A stretch of DNA of 64,000 bases. Source: Metabacillus endolithicus (lineage in GTDB: Bacteria; Bacillota; Bacilli; Bacillales; Bacillaceae). The notes under the pieces were generated by a model. The model was given only the letters and a program-made list of their open reading frames with translations, was not told where the DNA came from and ran no database searches. Both the position numbers and the translations under genes were made by a program. The stretch covers positions 3,764,001 through 3,828,000 of the forward strand of contig NZ_CP095550.1 in NCBI RefSeq assembly GCF_023078335.1, given 5' to 3'. Shown piece after piece: positions 29,704 through 38,343 of the stretch (the stretch's first letter is position 1; every line of letters begins with the position of its first letter).

Positions 29704-29791
29704 GGAATGAATTTGAAATTAAACATTTTTCTGTTCGTAGTCATCTCTCGTCAGAGAGAGCTAACAATGGGTTGTACACCAAATTCATTCC
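29704..29791 (-). ncRNA. candidate IS110 bridge-RNA region
   Basis: Non-coding sequence 5' of the transposase. GGAATGAATTTG (29704-29715) is an exact inverted repeat of CAAATTCATTCC (29780-29791). Inside lies a hairpin TCTCTC-GTCA-GAGAGA (29744-29759). A third hairpin TTCCAC-AAAC-AGTGGAA overlaps at 29691-29706. IS110 elements are known to encode a structured bridge RNA with target- and donor-binding loops in such an end. Position and folding fit; the loop sequences have not been matched to flanks. Confidence 0.4.
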
Positions 29792-30092
29792 AACAGTTTT
29801 TTATACAGGGTAAAACCACCAATAAAGAGCACGTTATATACTCACTGTTTGTGTATCTACATTATGGAGGGAAGATCCCATTTTCATTCCTGGGTTGAGA
29901 GCGAAAGATCAAGGATGTTTTTATCGACAAATTAAGAAAAGGGTTAAAATTAACCTGAAAAAATTAACCTTTTCATTTAATTTCAGAAAATTAATATGAA
30001 AATGTTAATTAAATTTACATTTTTAGTGAAAAAAAGGTGAAAAAAATGAATTGTTTTACAGAAAACCAAATGATATATTATATTAAAGGTTA

Positions 30093-30107
30093 TTAAAACG
30101 CTTACAA
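30093..30107 (+). promoter_or_regulatory. cre-like operator before LplB-type importer
   Basis: TTAAAACGCTTACAA; its reverse complement TTGTAAGCGTTTTAA is one mismatch from cre. It is about 170 bases before the permease gene at 30276. The intervening bases hold no other gene. Confidence 0.5.
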
Positions 30108-30275
30108 TGATATCTTCAACTGTTAATTACATTCTAATTAGGTTTTAAAGATCCTTGTAAGGAAGGGGATAATTGTTGAAAAACTCAACAAAAAGGAGGA
30201 GTTTATAAAGAAATAGATTACCAATGAATTTAACTTTCAAGTAAAACCAGTCGTACGAAAAAGGGGGCCTGAATC

Positions 30276-31252
30276 ATGGAGGAGCTTTGGTTAAAGAAAG
30301 AAAAAGCGGACATAACCATAAAGACAACTAGAAGAAAAAAGAGGGTGAATAAACTTTTAAGATACACGCCACTTTTTCTAATGATGTTACCGGGATTAAT
30401 TTATCTGCTTATCAATAACTATTTGCCTATGTTTGGAATGATTATTGCGTTCAAAGATATCAATTTTACAAAGGGCATACTCGGCAGTGATTGGGTTGGA
30501 TTAAAGAACTTTGAATATCTATTTAAAACCTCTGATGCATGGATTATAACCAGAAATACTATTCTTTATAACGGTTCCTTTATTCTTATAAGCACAGTAG
30601 TAGCTCTATCGTTAGCGGTTTTATTAAATGAAATTAGAAGAGGCATATTTTCAAAATTCTATCAAAGTATAATTCTATTACCTAATTTAATGTCAATGGT
30701 TGTTATTAGTTATCTCGTTTTTTCTTTTTTAAGTATTGATACAGGTTTCTTCAATAAAACGATCCTACCAAATTTCGGGCTTGATCCAATATCTTGGTAT
30801 AATGAGCCGGAATATTGGCCATTTATCCTTCCAATAGTTAGTACATGGAAAGAAGCTGGTTTTCTATGTGTGATTTTTTTTGCAGCAATTCTTGGAATAA
30901 ATCAAGAATATTATGAAGCCGCAGAACTTGATGGTGCAAGTAAATGGCAACAAATTCTTCATATCACGATACCATCTATCATGCCCGTTATCATGATGAT
31001 GACTTTGTTAAGAATTGGTAGAATCTTTTATTCGGATTTTGGGTATTATTCTTTCAGGTTCCAATGGATTCAGGAGCCATTTTAAACGCAACAAATGTTA
31101 TTGATACGTATGTGTACCGTGCTTTGATTCAGCTAGGGGATATAGGGATGTCATCTGCAGCTGGGATATATCAATCAGTAGTAGGCTTTATCCTTGTTAT
31201 CTTGGCAAATTATATTGTACGGAAAATCAATAAAGATAATGCCTTATTCTAG
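30276..31252 (+). CDS. ABC permease (LplB type), single-base frameshift
   Basis: About 325 residues, six transmembrane segments, a CUT1-family sugar permease of the LplB/YtcP branch used for complex glycan or oligosaccharide import. N-terminal part: PLFLMMLPGLIYLLINNYLP, the coupling EAA loop EYYEAAELDGASKWQQILHI near 215. The frame breaks at about 31037-31048 (TTTTGGGTATTATTC); restoring one base joins SDFG to FFQVPMDSGAILNATNVIDT, which runs to 31252. GGGGGCC precedes ATG 30276. First gene of an importer with 31268 and 32251. Only one base is disturbed, so it may be a sequencing indel. Confidence 0.8.
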
Positions 31253-31267
31253 AAAGGAGCGAGTTCG

Positions 31268-32155
31268 ATGGGGAGAAACAGAAAAATAATAAGTCTAGTA
31301 CCTCATATCATTTTATTAACAATATCCCTTGCGTATGTTTGTCCTTTTCTATTGTTAATTATTTCATCTATAACAGATGAAAAATCGATTATTCAAAATG
31401 GATATAGCTTTTTCCCTGAGGATTTAAGTTCTATTGCGTACCAGTACCTATGGAATAATGCAGCTGAGATAACACATGCATATGGAAATACGATTCTTGT
31501 TACGGTGATAGGAACTGTTGTGGGGCTTTTTATGACCGCCTTACTTGCCTATCCTTTATCGCGTAAGGATTTACCATTTAGAACTCCACTTACTTTTATC
31601 GTCTTTTTCACGCTTTTGTTTAATGGAGGACTTGTACCTACATATTTGGTGTATACACAGTTAATAGACATTAAAAATACAATCTTGGCTCAAATTGTAC
31701 CACTACTATTATTAAGCGGGTTTAATGTACTGTTAATGAGAACATTCTTCATATCATCCATTCCAGATTCCGTTATAGAATCAGCAAAAATAGATGGTGC
31801 AAGTGAAGTGCGCATTTTCTTTTCAATCGTTTTGCCCCTCTCTTTACCAATTTTAGCAACAATAGGTTTGTTTCAGGCAACTTCTTATTGGAATGATTGG
31901 TTCAATCAAATGGTTTATATTACAGACCCAGATTTGTTTACAATTCAGAATGTATTAAATCGTATTCTTACTGATACTCAATTTTTGTCTAGTACAAGTC
32001 TGGGAGCTAGTGCAAATGAAGCAAATGCTCAAATACCAGGAACAACAATTCGAATGGCTATAGCTGTAATCGGAATATTGCCAATGTTGCTAGCTTATCC
32101 ATTTTTCCAAAAATATTTTGTTAAAGGGATAACTGTAGGAGCTGTTAAGGGGTAA
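31268..32155 (+). CDS. ABC permease (LplC/YtcP type)
   Basis: A 295-residue CUT1-family permease with six transmembrane segments. The EAA loop is PDSVIESAKIDGASEVRIFF near 170; the C-terminus KYFVKGITVGAVKG is the family ending. AGAAAGGAG precedes ATG 31268, 15 bases after the partner permease. Forms a heterodimeric channel with the 30276 product. The ATPase is not encoded here; such importers usually share a multi-sugar ATPase (MsmX type) encoded elsewhere. Confidence 0.9.
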   Translation: MGRNRKIISLVPHIILLTISLAYVCPFLLLIISSITDEKSIIQNGYSFFPEDLSSIAYQYLWNNAAEITHAYGNTILVTVIGTVVGLFMTALLAYPLSRKDLPFRTPLTFIVFFTLLFNGGLVPTYLVYTQLIDIKNTILAQIVPLLLLSGFNVLLMRTFFISSIPDSVIESAKIDGASEVRIFFSIVLPLSLPILATIGLFQATSYWNDWFNQMVYITDPDLFTIQNVLNRILTDTQFLSSTSLGASANEANAQIPGTTIRMAIAVIGILPMLLAYPFFQKYFVKGITVGAVKG

Positions 32156-32250
32156 GAGGCTATTAAAGGGGGTGAATCCATAGGTTTATTATTCTGAAAA
32201 CTCAGTTTCTTTAGTGGTTTTTAATGATGAAATAATTGGGGGGAAATGTA

Positions 32251-33759
32251 TTGAAAAAAATTATCAGTTTATTATCTATTGTAGTCTCATTATTTATCAT
32301 CCTTTCAGCATGTAGTAACACAAGCTCATCAGATTCATCAGATAATAATGAGTCTAAGTCGAAAGAAACAGTTGAATTAAAGATGGCTTATATTTCGTTT
32401 GGTCCGGAACCAGCTGATCTTGAATTAGTTCAAGGAGAAATTAACAAGATAACCAAAGAAGAAATAAATGTTAAAGTTGATCTTGAGCCTATTAACGTTG
32501 GGCAATACGCACAACAAACAAATTTGATGCTATCAAGTGGTGAAAAGCTAGATTTATTGGTAACAGGTAATCTTTCAGGATTCTTAGATTACCCTGGACA
32601 AGTAGCCAAAGGTCAGCTTTATCCATTAAATGATTTATTAGATCAGCATGGTCAAGGAATTAAAGATGCACTTTCATCGGATTATCTATATACACCAACA
32701 ATTGGTGAAGATACTTACGGAGTCCCACAAGTTCGTGATTTGGCAATGTTTAGAAATTTAATTATTCGAAAAGATTTAGTGGATAAATACAATATTGATT
32801 TAAATTCAATTAATACAGTTGAAGACTTAACAGATGTTTTTCGTGTGATTAAAGAAAACGAACCAGATATGTATTTAATGCCTAACGAATCAACATCTGC
32901 TTCTTTAGTAAACAGTATTGGATACATGAACGGGGACTTCTTAGCTGACACTATCGGAGTGTTACTAGATTCCTCTAAGTTAGAAATAAGCAATTACGTT
33001 GAATCTGAACAATATGAGAATGAAATAAATCTAGCGAGAAAATGGTATAAAGCGGGGTATATTTTACCAGATGTAGCAACAAATACTGAATCAGCACAAA
33101 ACCTAATGAAATCGGGTAAAGTCTTTGCATTTTTTAAATCTGGAATACCATATATTGCTGAAAAAGAAAGTAGAGTTGTAGGTCATGAAGTTATAAGTGT
33201 ACCGATTTCAGGTTCATTTACTGATACATCTACTGTAACGAAATTTATGTGGCTTATCCCACAATCAGCAGAATATCCAGAAAAATCAATGGAATTACTC
33301 AATCTGTTTTACTCGAATGCAGATATTATGAACCTCATTAGTTGGGGAATTGAAGGAAAGCACTATGTAAAAGTATCAGATAATGTCATTACGTACCCAG
33401 AAGGTGTAAATGCAGATAATATTGGCTATGCACCAAACGCAGGATGGCAATTCGGTAATCAGATGTTAACTTATGTATGGGAAGATACTCCTCCTGATAT
33501 GTGGGAGAAAATGGTGGAGCTTAATGAATCAGCAGAGAAATCAGCAGCATTAGGATTCATATTCGATACATCACCTGTAAAAACAGAACTAGCAGCTGTA
33601 ACTAACGTCATATCCCAATTTAAGGCATCAATTGAAAATGGTGTTGTGGATCCTGAAACTGAATTACCAAAGTATCAAGAAAAACTTAAGCAAGCAGGTA
33701 TTGACAAAATTATTGAAGAGAAGCAAAAGCAATTAGATAAATGGGCAGAAACTAAGTAA
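32251..33759 (+). CDS. sugar ABC substrate-binding lipoprotein (LplA type)
   Basis: A 502-residue family 1 solute-binding protein, long as in LplA/YtcQ binders of oligosaccharides. The signal peptide ends in lipobox ILSAC. Start set at TTG 32251 (LKKIISLLS) after GGGGGGAAA; TTG 32236 is in frame but would translate the ribosome binding site. Mature features: KLDLLVTGNLSGFLDYPGQ, YGVPQVRDLAMFRNLIIRKD, and MWLIPQSAEYPEKSMELLNL. Likely binds the glycoside that the deglycosidase pair just downstream cleaves. The 228 bases after it hold no convincing gene. Confidence 0.85.
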   Translation: MKKIISLLSIVVSLFIILSACSNTSSSDSSDNNESKSKETVELKMAYISFGPEPADLELVQGEINKITKEEINVKVDLEPINVGQYAQQTNLMLSSGEKLDLLVTGNLSGFLDYPGQVAKGQLYPLNDLLDQHGQGIKDALSSDYLYTPTIGEDTYGVPQVRDLAMFRNLIIRKDLVDKYNIDLNSINTVEDLTDVFRVIKENEPDMYLMPNESTSASLVNSIGYMNGDFLADTIGVLLDSSKLEISNYVESEQYENEINLARKWYKAGYILPDVATNTESAQNLMKSGKVFAFFKSGIPYIAEKESRVVGHEVISVPISGSFTDTSTVTKFMWLIPQSAEYPEKSMELLNLFYSNADIMNLISWGIEGKHYVKVSDNVITYPEGVNADNIGYAPNAGWQFGNQMLTYVWEDTPPDMWEKMVELNESAEKSAALGFIFDTSPVKTELAAVTNVISQFKASIENGVVDPETELPKYQEKLKQAGIDKIIEEKQKQLDKWAETK

Positions 33760-33987
33760 TACATTTAAAACTTAAAAAAATCAGCCTTACGCTATTTGAT
33801 CTAGAGACGAAGCGAAAGTCTATCCTTAGAAGAAGCGATTTTAAAATCAGTTCTAGGTCTTATAGCGAGGCTTTTCATAGAAACATAGTAAACTTCAAAA
33901 TAATCATGTAAATCTATTTCAGCTTCAGATAATTTATTAATCTTTACAATAAATAGTGTCACGTTGTTACATAAGGAGGAATAAACC

Positions 33988-34383
33988 ATGTTTGAACAAT
34001 ATATGGTCTGTGAAGATGGATTTAAAAATGTAGAAGAAAACGGAGAATTAATTGGCTTTGAAGTTAAATTACGTATTCCTTATTATCGTGGAGTTTCATT
34101 ATCATTAATTAATAGTATTGATTTAGAGGTCGATGGGATCTCATTTCCACAAGATGATATGTTGTTTAAGGTTGAAACTGGGAGTTTCCCATATAATGAA
34201 TTATCGACTGTTATAAATAATCGCTGGGAATTCGGAGAAAAAGCAACATTATTTGTTAAGAAAAAAGGTGGATTAGATTCAGGAAGTCACAAAGTTCATG
34301 CTGTTGTTAATTTACGGATTTCCTACTTGCCATGGCCAAATATTGGAGACGATACGAAAACTATTACTCTAGTTGAAAATTGA
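33988..34383 (+). CDS. C-glycoside deglycosidase beta-subunit-like protein (pair 1)
   Basis: A 131-residue all-beta protein of the small-subunit family (DUF6379 type) found as the beta subunit of C-glycoside deglycosidases (DgpC/DfgB/CarC). Family pattern: GFKNVEENGELIGFEVKLRI, PYYRGVSLSLI, the Asp-rich IDLEVDG, the WEFG motif, GGLDSGSHKV and the ending RISYLPWP. Excellent AAGGAGGAATAAACC site. It is directly followed, 21 bases on, by a TIM-barrel alpha-subunit-like gene. Together they would cleave 3-keto-C-glycosides to aglycone and an anhydro-keto-sugar; the beta subunit shapes the active site. Two paralogues are at 39493 and 59954. Confidence 0.75.
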   Translation: MFEQYMVCEDGFKNVEENGELIGFEVKLRIPYYRGVSLSLINSIDLEVDGISFPQDDMLFKVETGSFPYNELSTVINNRWEFGEKATLFVKKKGGLDSGSHKVHAVVNLRISYLPWPNIGDDTKTITLVEN

Positions 34384-34404
34384 ACTATTGGAGGTATTGT
34401 AAAA

Positions 34405-35394
34405 ATGAGAGAAAAATCAAAAATAAAACGAGGAGTTTCATTATATAGTTATCAAGAAGAGTTTTATACCGGAAAGTTAAATCTTGAACAATGTATTGCA
34501 GAGGTTGCAAAAACGGGGGCTAAAGGGATTGAATTATTACCAGAACAGATGCTTAAAGGATTCCCAAAAGTATCGGAAGAGTTTGTTGACCAATGGTTTG
34601 GATGGATGGACCAATATGGAGTGGAACCTGTTGCCTATGATGCATTTTTAGATAATAAATTGTTTCCTAATCGCTTACTTACTTTAGAAGAAAATGTAGA
34701 TATGATGGTACGTGATTTAAAGCTTGCAAATAAATTAGGGTTTAAAGTGTTAAGAACATTAGTATCTACACCTCTCGAAGTTGTAAAAGCAAGTCTCCCT
34801 TATGCGGAAGAATATGGAGTGAAAATTGCTTTAGAAGTTCACGCACCATTTACATTTGGTACTCCTTGGTTTGAAGAGCGAATGGAGTATATTATTAGTA
34901 GTGGAACAAAATGGTTTGGGATTATGCCTGATTTAGGAATATTTGTAAAAAGGATTCCTCCTGTTATGGAACAAAGACATATTCGTGATGGTGGTACACC
35001 AGAGATCATTACATTTGTAAGTGAGAATTATGAGAATGGAGTCGATAAGGACGAGACTTTGGAAGTAGTCAAGAAAATGAAAAATGCAAATAAGGTCGAT
35101 CTTGCTTATGCTGAATTGGCTAGGCACTTAATTTATACGGACCCTAAAATTCTAAAAGACTATATTCCATATATTATGCATGTACATGGTAAATACTACG
35201 ATATTACGGATGACTATAAAGAACCTAGTATTCCATATAAAGATATCATTAATATTTTAGATGAAGCTGGATATGATGGATACATTGATAGTGAGTATGA
35301 AGGAAACCGTCACATACAAGATTTTATGGAAGTAGATAGTGTTAAGCAAGTTCAACGTCATCAAGAATTATTAAAAAGTTTATTAGATAATTAA
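34405..35394 (+). CDS. C-glycoside deglycosidase alpha-subunit-like TIM barrel (pair 1)
   Basis: A 329-residue xylose-isomerase-like TIM barrel of the DgpB/DfgA/CarB type. Predicted metal ligands are Glu144 and neighbouring His146 (ALEVHAP), Asp176 (MPDLGIF), His261 (HVHGKYYDI) and Glu297 (SEYEGN). The H-x-HGK and SEYEG signatures are shared with 39953 and 58950 but absent from the other TIM barrels of the window, which form a separate group. GGAGG precedes the start. Known family members use Mn2+ and a general base His to eliminate the aglycone from the 3-keto-glycoside. Substrate (C- or O-glycoside, aglycone type) unknown. Confidence 0.75.
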   Translation: MREKSKIKRGVSLYSYQEEFYTGKLNLEQCIAEVAKTGAKGIELLPEQMLKGFPKVSEEFVDQWFGWMDQYGVEPVAYDAFLDNKLFPNRLLTLEENVDMMVRDLKLANKLGFKVLRTLVSTPLEVVKASLPYAEEYGVKIALEVHAPFTFGTPWFEERMEYIISSGTKWFGIMPDLGIFVKRIPPVMEQRHIRDGGTPEIITFVSENYENGVDKDETLEVVKKMKNANKVDLAYAELARHLIYTDPKILKDYIPYIMHVHGKYYDITDDYKEPSIPYKDIINILDEAGYDGYIDSEYEGNRHIQDFMEVDSVKQVQRHQELLKSLLDN

Positions 35395-35517
35395 AGTTGT
35401 TTTGTAAGGGAGCCTGTTATTTATGTCTACAGGTTCTAATTTTAATTTTTTTAGTAAAATAAATACGTTTTTAGAGGTGTTTTTATTCAAGATAACTTAT
35501 TCGATGGAGGGGATAGA

Positions 35518-38028
35518 ATGTTTAGTTCACAAACGGTCCAAACTTCAGTAGATTCAAAGCTAATAACTATTTCGGTCATGCACGGAAAGAGTGTCCTAGA
35601 CCACGCCCATAAAGACATCGAATTAATTTATATCATAAAGGGCAATTTGCGAGTAAAAGTAAATAGTAAAACAATTACATTAAGTAAATTCGATTTTCTT
35701 TTACTTAACTCAAATGAGCTACATTCTTTTCAGTCTGACGAGGATAATTTATATGTTGTTATCCATTTTAACTATTATCAACTATGCTCTCTTTTTTTAC
35801 AGGAAAATGTATTATTTGAATGTAATTCAATAGAAAACGAGACTTCATCAGACCAAGAATTTCGGAGAGTCATAGAGGAGCTACTGTCTGTTTACTTAAA
35901 ACAGAGTGATTCTTCATTGGTTGAATTTTGGGAGAAGGCATTTAAATTAATTTCTGTTATCCACTTTAATTATCTAAAGTCCAGAAAACATCAAGAATTG
36001 AAACACTTTTCACCAGAGAGTGGAAATAATGAAAGATTATCTGAGATTCTTGAATATGTTGAGAATAACTTCCGGGAGCCATTATCTTTAGAGGAAGTGG
36101 CAAGCATTCAATTTATTACTGTACCTTATTTATCTAAATTTTTTAAAAAACAAACCGGGAAAACATTTTCACAATACTTAAATAAAGTACGTCTTGCACA
36201 TGCTGTTAATGAGTTGATCAATACTAATAAAACGATTACTAGAATTGCATTAGATAATGGGTTTCCGAATTTAGCTGCGTTTAATAGAGTATTTAATGAA
36301 AAATATCAGGTGAAACCAGTCGAGTATAGAAAGCAAATGGTAGATTCGATAGAACAAGAAGAGAAGATTTCAAATGAGAATAGCAAACCTGAAAAAAATG
36401 AGGTATTAAAAGAATTACAGAATTATTTGGATACTCATTTACCGATTATCCAAGGCAATCATCAGCTACCGGTTGAGAAGGAAACGCACATTGTTAAACT
36501 CGCTAAACTTGATGCTTTCACAAAATATTGGAACAAGGTAATTAATATCGGTTATGCAACTGATCTATTAAATTCAGATATGCAAGAGCAAATCGCACTT
36601 TTACAGAATGAAATTGGATTTACATATGCTAGATTTTGGGGATTATTTAGTGATGATATGCATGTTGAAGATTATTCTAATGAGCATATTTCTTATAATT
36701 TTTCTAATATAAATAAATTACTGGATTTCCTAATAAAAAATAGGTTAAAACCATTTATTGAACTTGGCCCTAAACCAAAAATTGTGAATAAAACTCTTGA
36801 TCAAACTCTTATTTTACAGACGAGTAGTGAAAAATCCCTTGAAGAATGGAAAAACATAATTCGAGCATTTTTATTACATTGTATTGAACGTTATGGTATT
36901 GAAGAGGTAGAAACATGGTACTTTGAGATATGGAGCAAGGATATTGATCCTATACGAGATGAAACAATTTCTGGGAATGAGATTAATAAAAGGCATGACC
37001 CTAGCCAATTTGAGGAGTATTTTAATGTATTCAGCTTTCTTAAAAAGATTACGAATGAAATTGTTCCTTTAGCGAAAGTTGGAGGATGTGGATTAACGAT
37101 GGATTTAGAAAGTGATAAGTTAGATTTATTTCTTAATCAATGGAGACTGAGAGAGGTACAACCAGATTTCTTATCAATCTATTTATATCCAATTGAAATT
37201 GACACTGATAAGAATAGAATTCCGAAAAAAAATATGCTTTCTACAAATCCTAACTATATAAGGAATAAAATTAAACAGGTAAGAACCTCTTTAAAAAAAT
37301 CTGGATTTGATTCACTTGAGTTAAATGTAACTGAGTGGAATATCTCAATATCTAACCGAGATTATCTTAATGATAGTTGCTTTAAAGCAGCCTATATAGT
37401 GAAAAATACCGTTGACAATTTGAAACACAACATCAATATGATGGGATATTGGATGTGTTCTGATATTTTTAGTGATTTTAGAGATTCTAAGAATCTACTA
37501 CATGGTGGAGCTGGACTGATCACGAAAAGTGGAATAAAAAAAGCAAGCTACCATGCGTATGTATTAATGAAACAATTAGGAGAGATTTTAGTATCAAAAG
37601 GTGAAAATTATATTGTTACCAAGAAATCTGGAGATCGCTATCAAATCATATGCTTTAATTATAAACACTTTGACTACTCTTATTATTTAAATCCTGAAGG
37701 AAGTACAGAAATTAGTGAGCAGTACGATATTTTTGAGAATAATGATCCATTGAATCTATCTCTAGAAATACAAGGAATTACGAATGGGAGATATCGTATA
37801 AAAGAACACCGAATTAATCGTGATCAGGGCAGTGTTTTAGACGAATGGCTAAAATTTGGTTCAGTCTACGACATAAAACCCGATGAAGTCGAATACTTAA
37901 AGCAAAAATGTGTTCCTTATATGAAAGTAGATCATACATTAGTAGAAGAGAATTCAATTGTCCTAGAAGGTAAGCTTCAACCACATGAAGTAAGGTTATA
38001 TGAACTTAATTTGTTATTTAGTGAATAA
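35518..38028 (+). CDS. AraC regulator fused to a degenerate GH39-like domain
   Basis: An 836-residue protein. Residues 1-130 form an AraC-type cupin sensor (HAHKDIELIYIIKGNLRVKV). About 170-275 hold two AraC helix-turn-helix motifs (EEVASIQFITVPYLSKFFKK and TRIALDNGFPNLAAFNRVFN). About 320-800 resemble a GH39 beta-xylosidase-like barrel. The family's nucleophile-type Glu is kept (Glu606 in VTEWNIS), but the acid/base motif W-N-E-P is W472-S-K-D (Glu replaced by Lys474), so hydrolysis is unlikely. The barrel probably senses a glycoside. GGAGGGG precedes ATG 35518. It sits between deglycosidase pairs 1 and 2 and is the likely local activator. Confidence 0.8.
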   Translation: MFSSQTVQTSVDSKLITISVMHGKSVLDHAHKDIELIYIIKGNLRVKVNSKTITLSKFDFLLLNSNELHSFQSDEDNLYVVIHFNYYQLCSLFLQENVLFECNSIENETSSDQEFRRVIEELLSVYLKQSDSSLVEFWEKAFKLISVIHFNYLKSRKHQELKHFSPESGNNERLSEILEYVENNFREPLSLEEVASIQFITVPYLSKFFKKQTGKTFSQYLNKVRLAHAVNELINTNKTITRIALDNGFPNLAAFNRVFNEKYQVKPVEYRKQMVDSIEQEEKISNENSKPEKNEVLKELQNYLDTHLPIIQGNHQLPVEKETHIVKLAKLDAFTKYWNKVINIGYATDLLNSDMQEQIALLQNEIGFTYARFWGLFSDDMHVEDYSNEHISYNFSNINKLLDFLIKNRLKPFIELGPKPKIVNKTLDQTLILQTSSEKSLEEWKNIIRAFLLHCIERYGIEEVETWYFEIWSKDIDPIRDETISGNEINKRHDPSQFEEYFNVFSFLKKITNEIVPLAKVGGCGLTMDLESDKLDLFLNQWRLREVQPDFLSIYLYPIEIDTDKNRIPKKNMLSTNPNYIRNKIKQVRTSLKKSGFDSLELNVTEWNISISNRDYLNDSCFKAAYIVKNTVDNLKHNINMMGYWMCSDIFSDFRDSKNLLHGGAGLITKSGIKKASYHAYVLMKQLGEILVSKGENYIVTKKSGDRYQIICFNYKHFDYSYYLNPEGSTEISEQYDIFENNDPLNLSLEIQGITNGRYRIKEHRINRDQGSVLDEWLKFGSVYDIKPDEVEYLKQKCVPYMKVDHTLVEENSIVLEGKLQPHEVRLYELNLLFSE

Positions 38029-38290
38029 TTATTAAAAAATACGGGAGGTTAAAAATTTTCAATAGTTTTTAATTTCTCTTTTTTGTATTTTTCTTCAAAG
38101 AATGTTCTTTTCTTTTTAATGGATTAGATATATAAATTGCCTTTGAAAAATTCCAGAGGTTAAAAATCATCTACTTTTTTTTGTTGTATATTTCTAATTG
38201 TTTTAAAATTCGGTAGAAAAAGAGCGAAAATTAAAGGCTTTTATGTTAAAAAATAAAAAGGAAAATTATGTGAGACAAGTTAGAATATTA

Positions 38291-38305
38291 TTGTAAACGG
38301 AAACA
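38291..38305 (+). promoter_or_regulatory. perfect cre before pair-2 operon
   Basis: TTGTAAACGGAAACA matches the cre consensus throughout, 38 bases before the dehydrogenase at 38344. The remaining 38029-38290 is AT-rich and gene-free. Confidence 0.65.
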
Positions 38306-38343
38306 ATAAGTGATTTTTAAGGACATTAAAGGAGAGATATCAT

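Larger units (their letters stand above)
28534..29950 (-). mobile_element. decayed IS110-family insertion sequence
   Basis: A minus-strand IS110-type transposase gene (28534-29673) plus a structured non-coding stretch on its 5' side (29674 to about 29950). No terminal inverted repeats are seen, as expected for IS110. The right boundary is approximate. Two frameshifts and one lost catalytic Asp indicate a dead or dying copy. It interrupts the catabolic island between the glucokinase and the LplB-type importer. The 233-base gap 28301-28533 holds no gene. Confidence 0.7.

Noticed and set aside
29704..29791. CRISPR-like repeat
   Set aside because: Only one inverted repeat pair with no regular direct repeats or spacers; explained better as an IS-end RNA structure. 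No CRISPR array was noticed elsewhere in the window.
29686..29898. 70-codon plus-strand reading frame beside the IS110 transposase
   Set aside because: It runs through the inverted repeats of the IS non-coding end, has no ribosome binding site and no family resemblance.
33801..33989. 62-codon minus-strand frame between the binding protein and the beta-subunit gene
   Set aside because: It covers the ribosome binding site of the 33988 gene, has no good start signal of its own and shows no recognisable domain. It could be an old gene scrap, but support is too weak.
34405..35394. Plain xylose isomerase or deoxyribose endonuclease IV
   Set aside because: The fold is shared, but the HGK/SEYEG signatures and the adjacent small beta protein fit the deglycosidase alpha-subunit group better.
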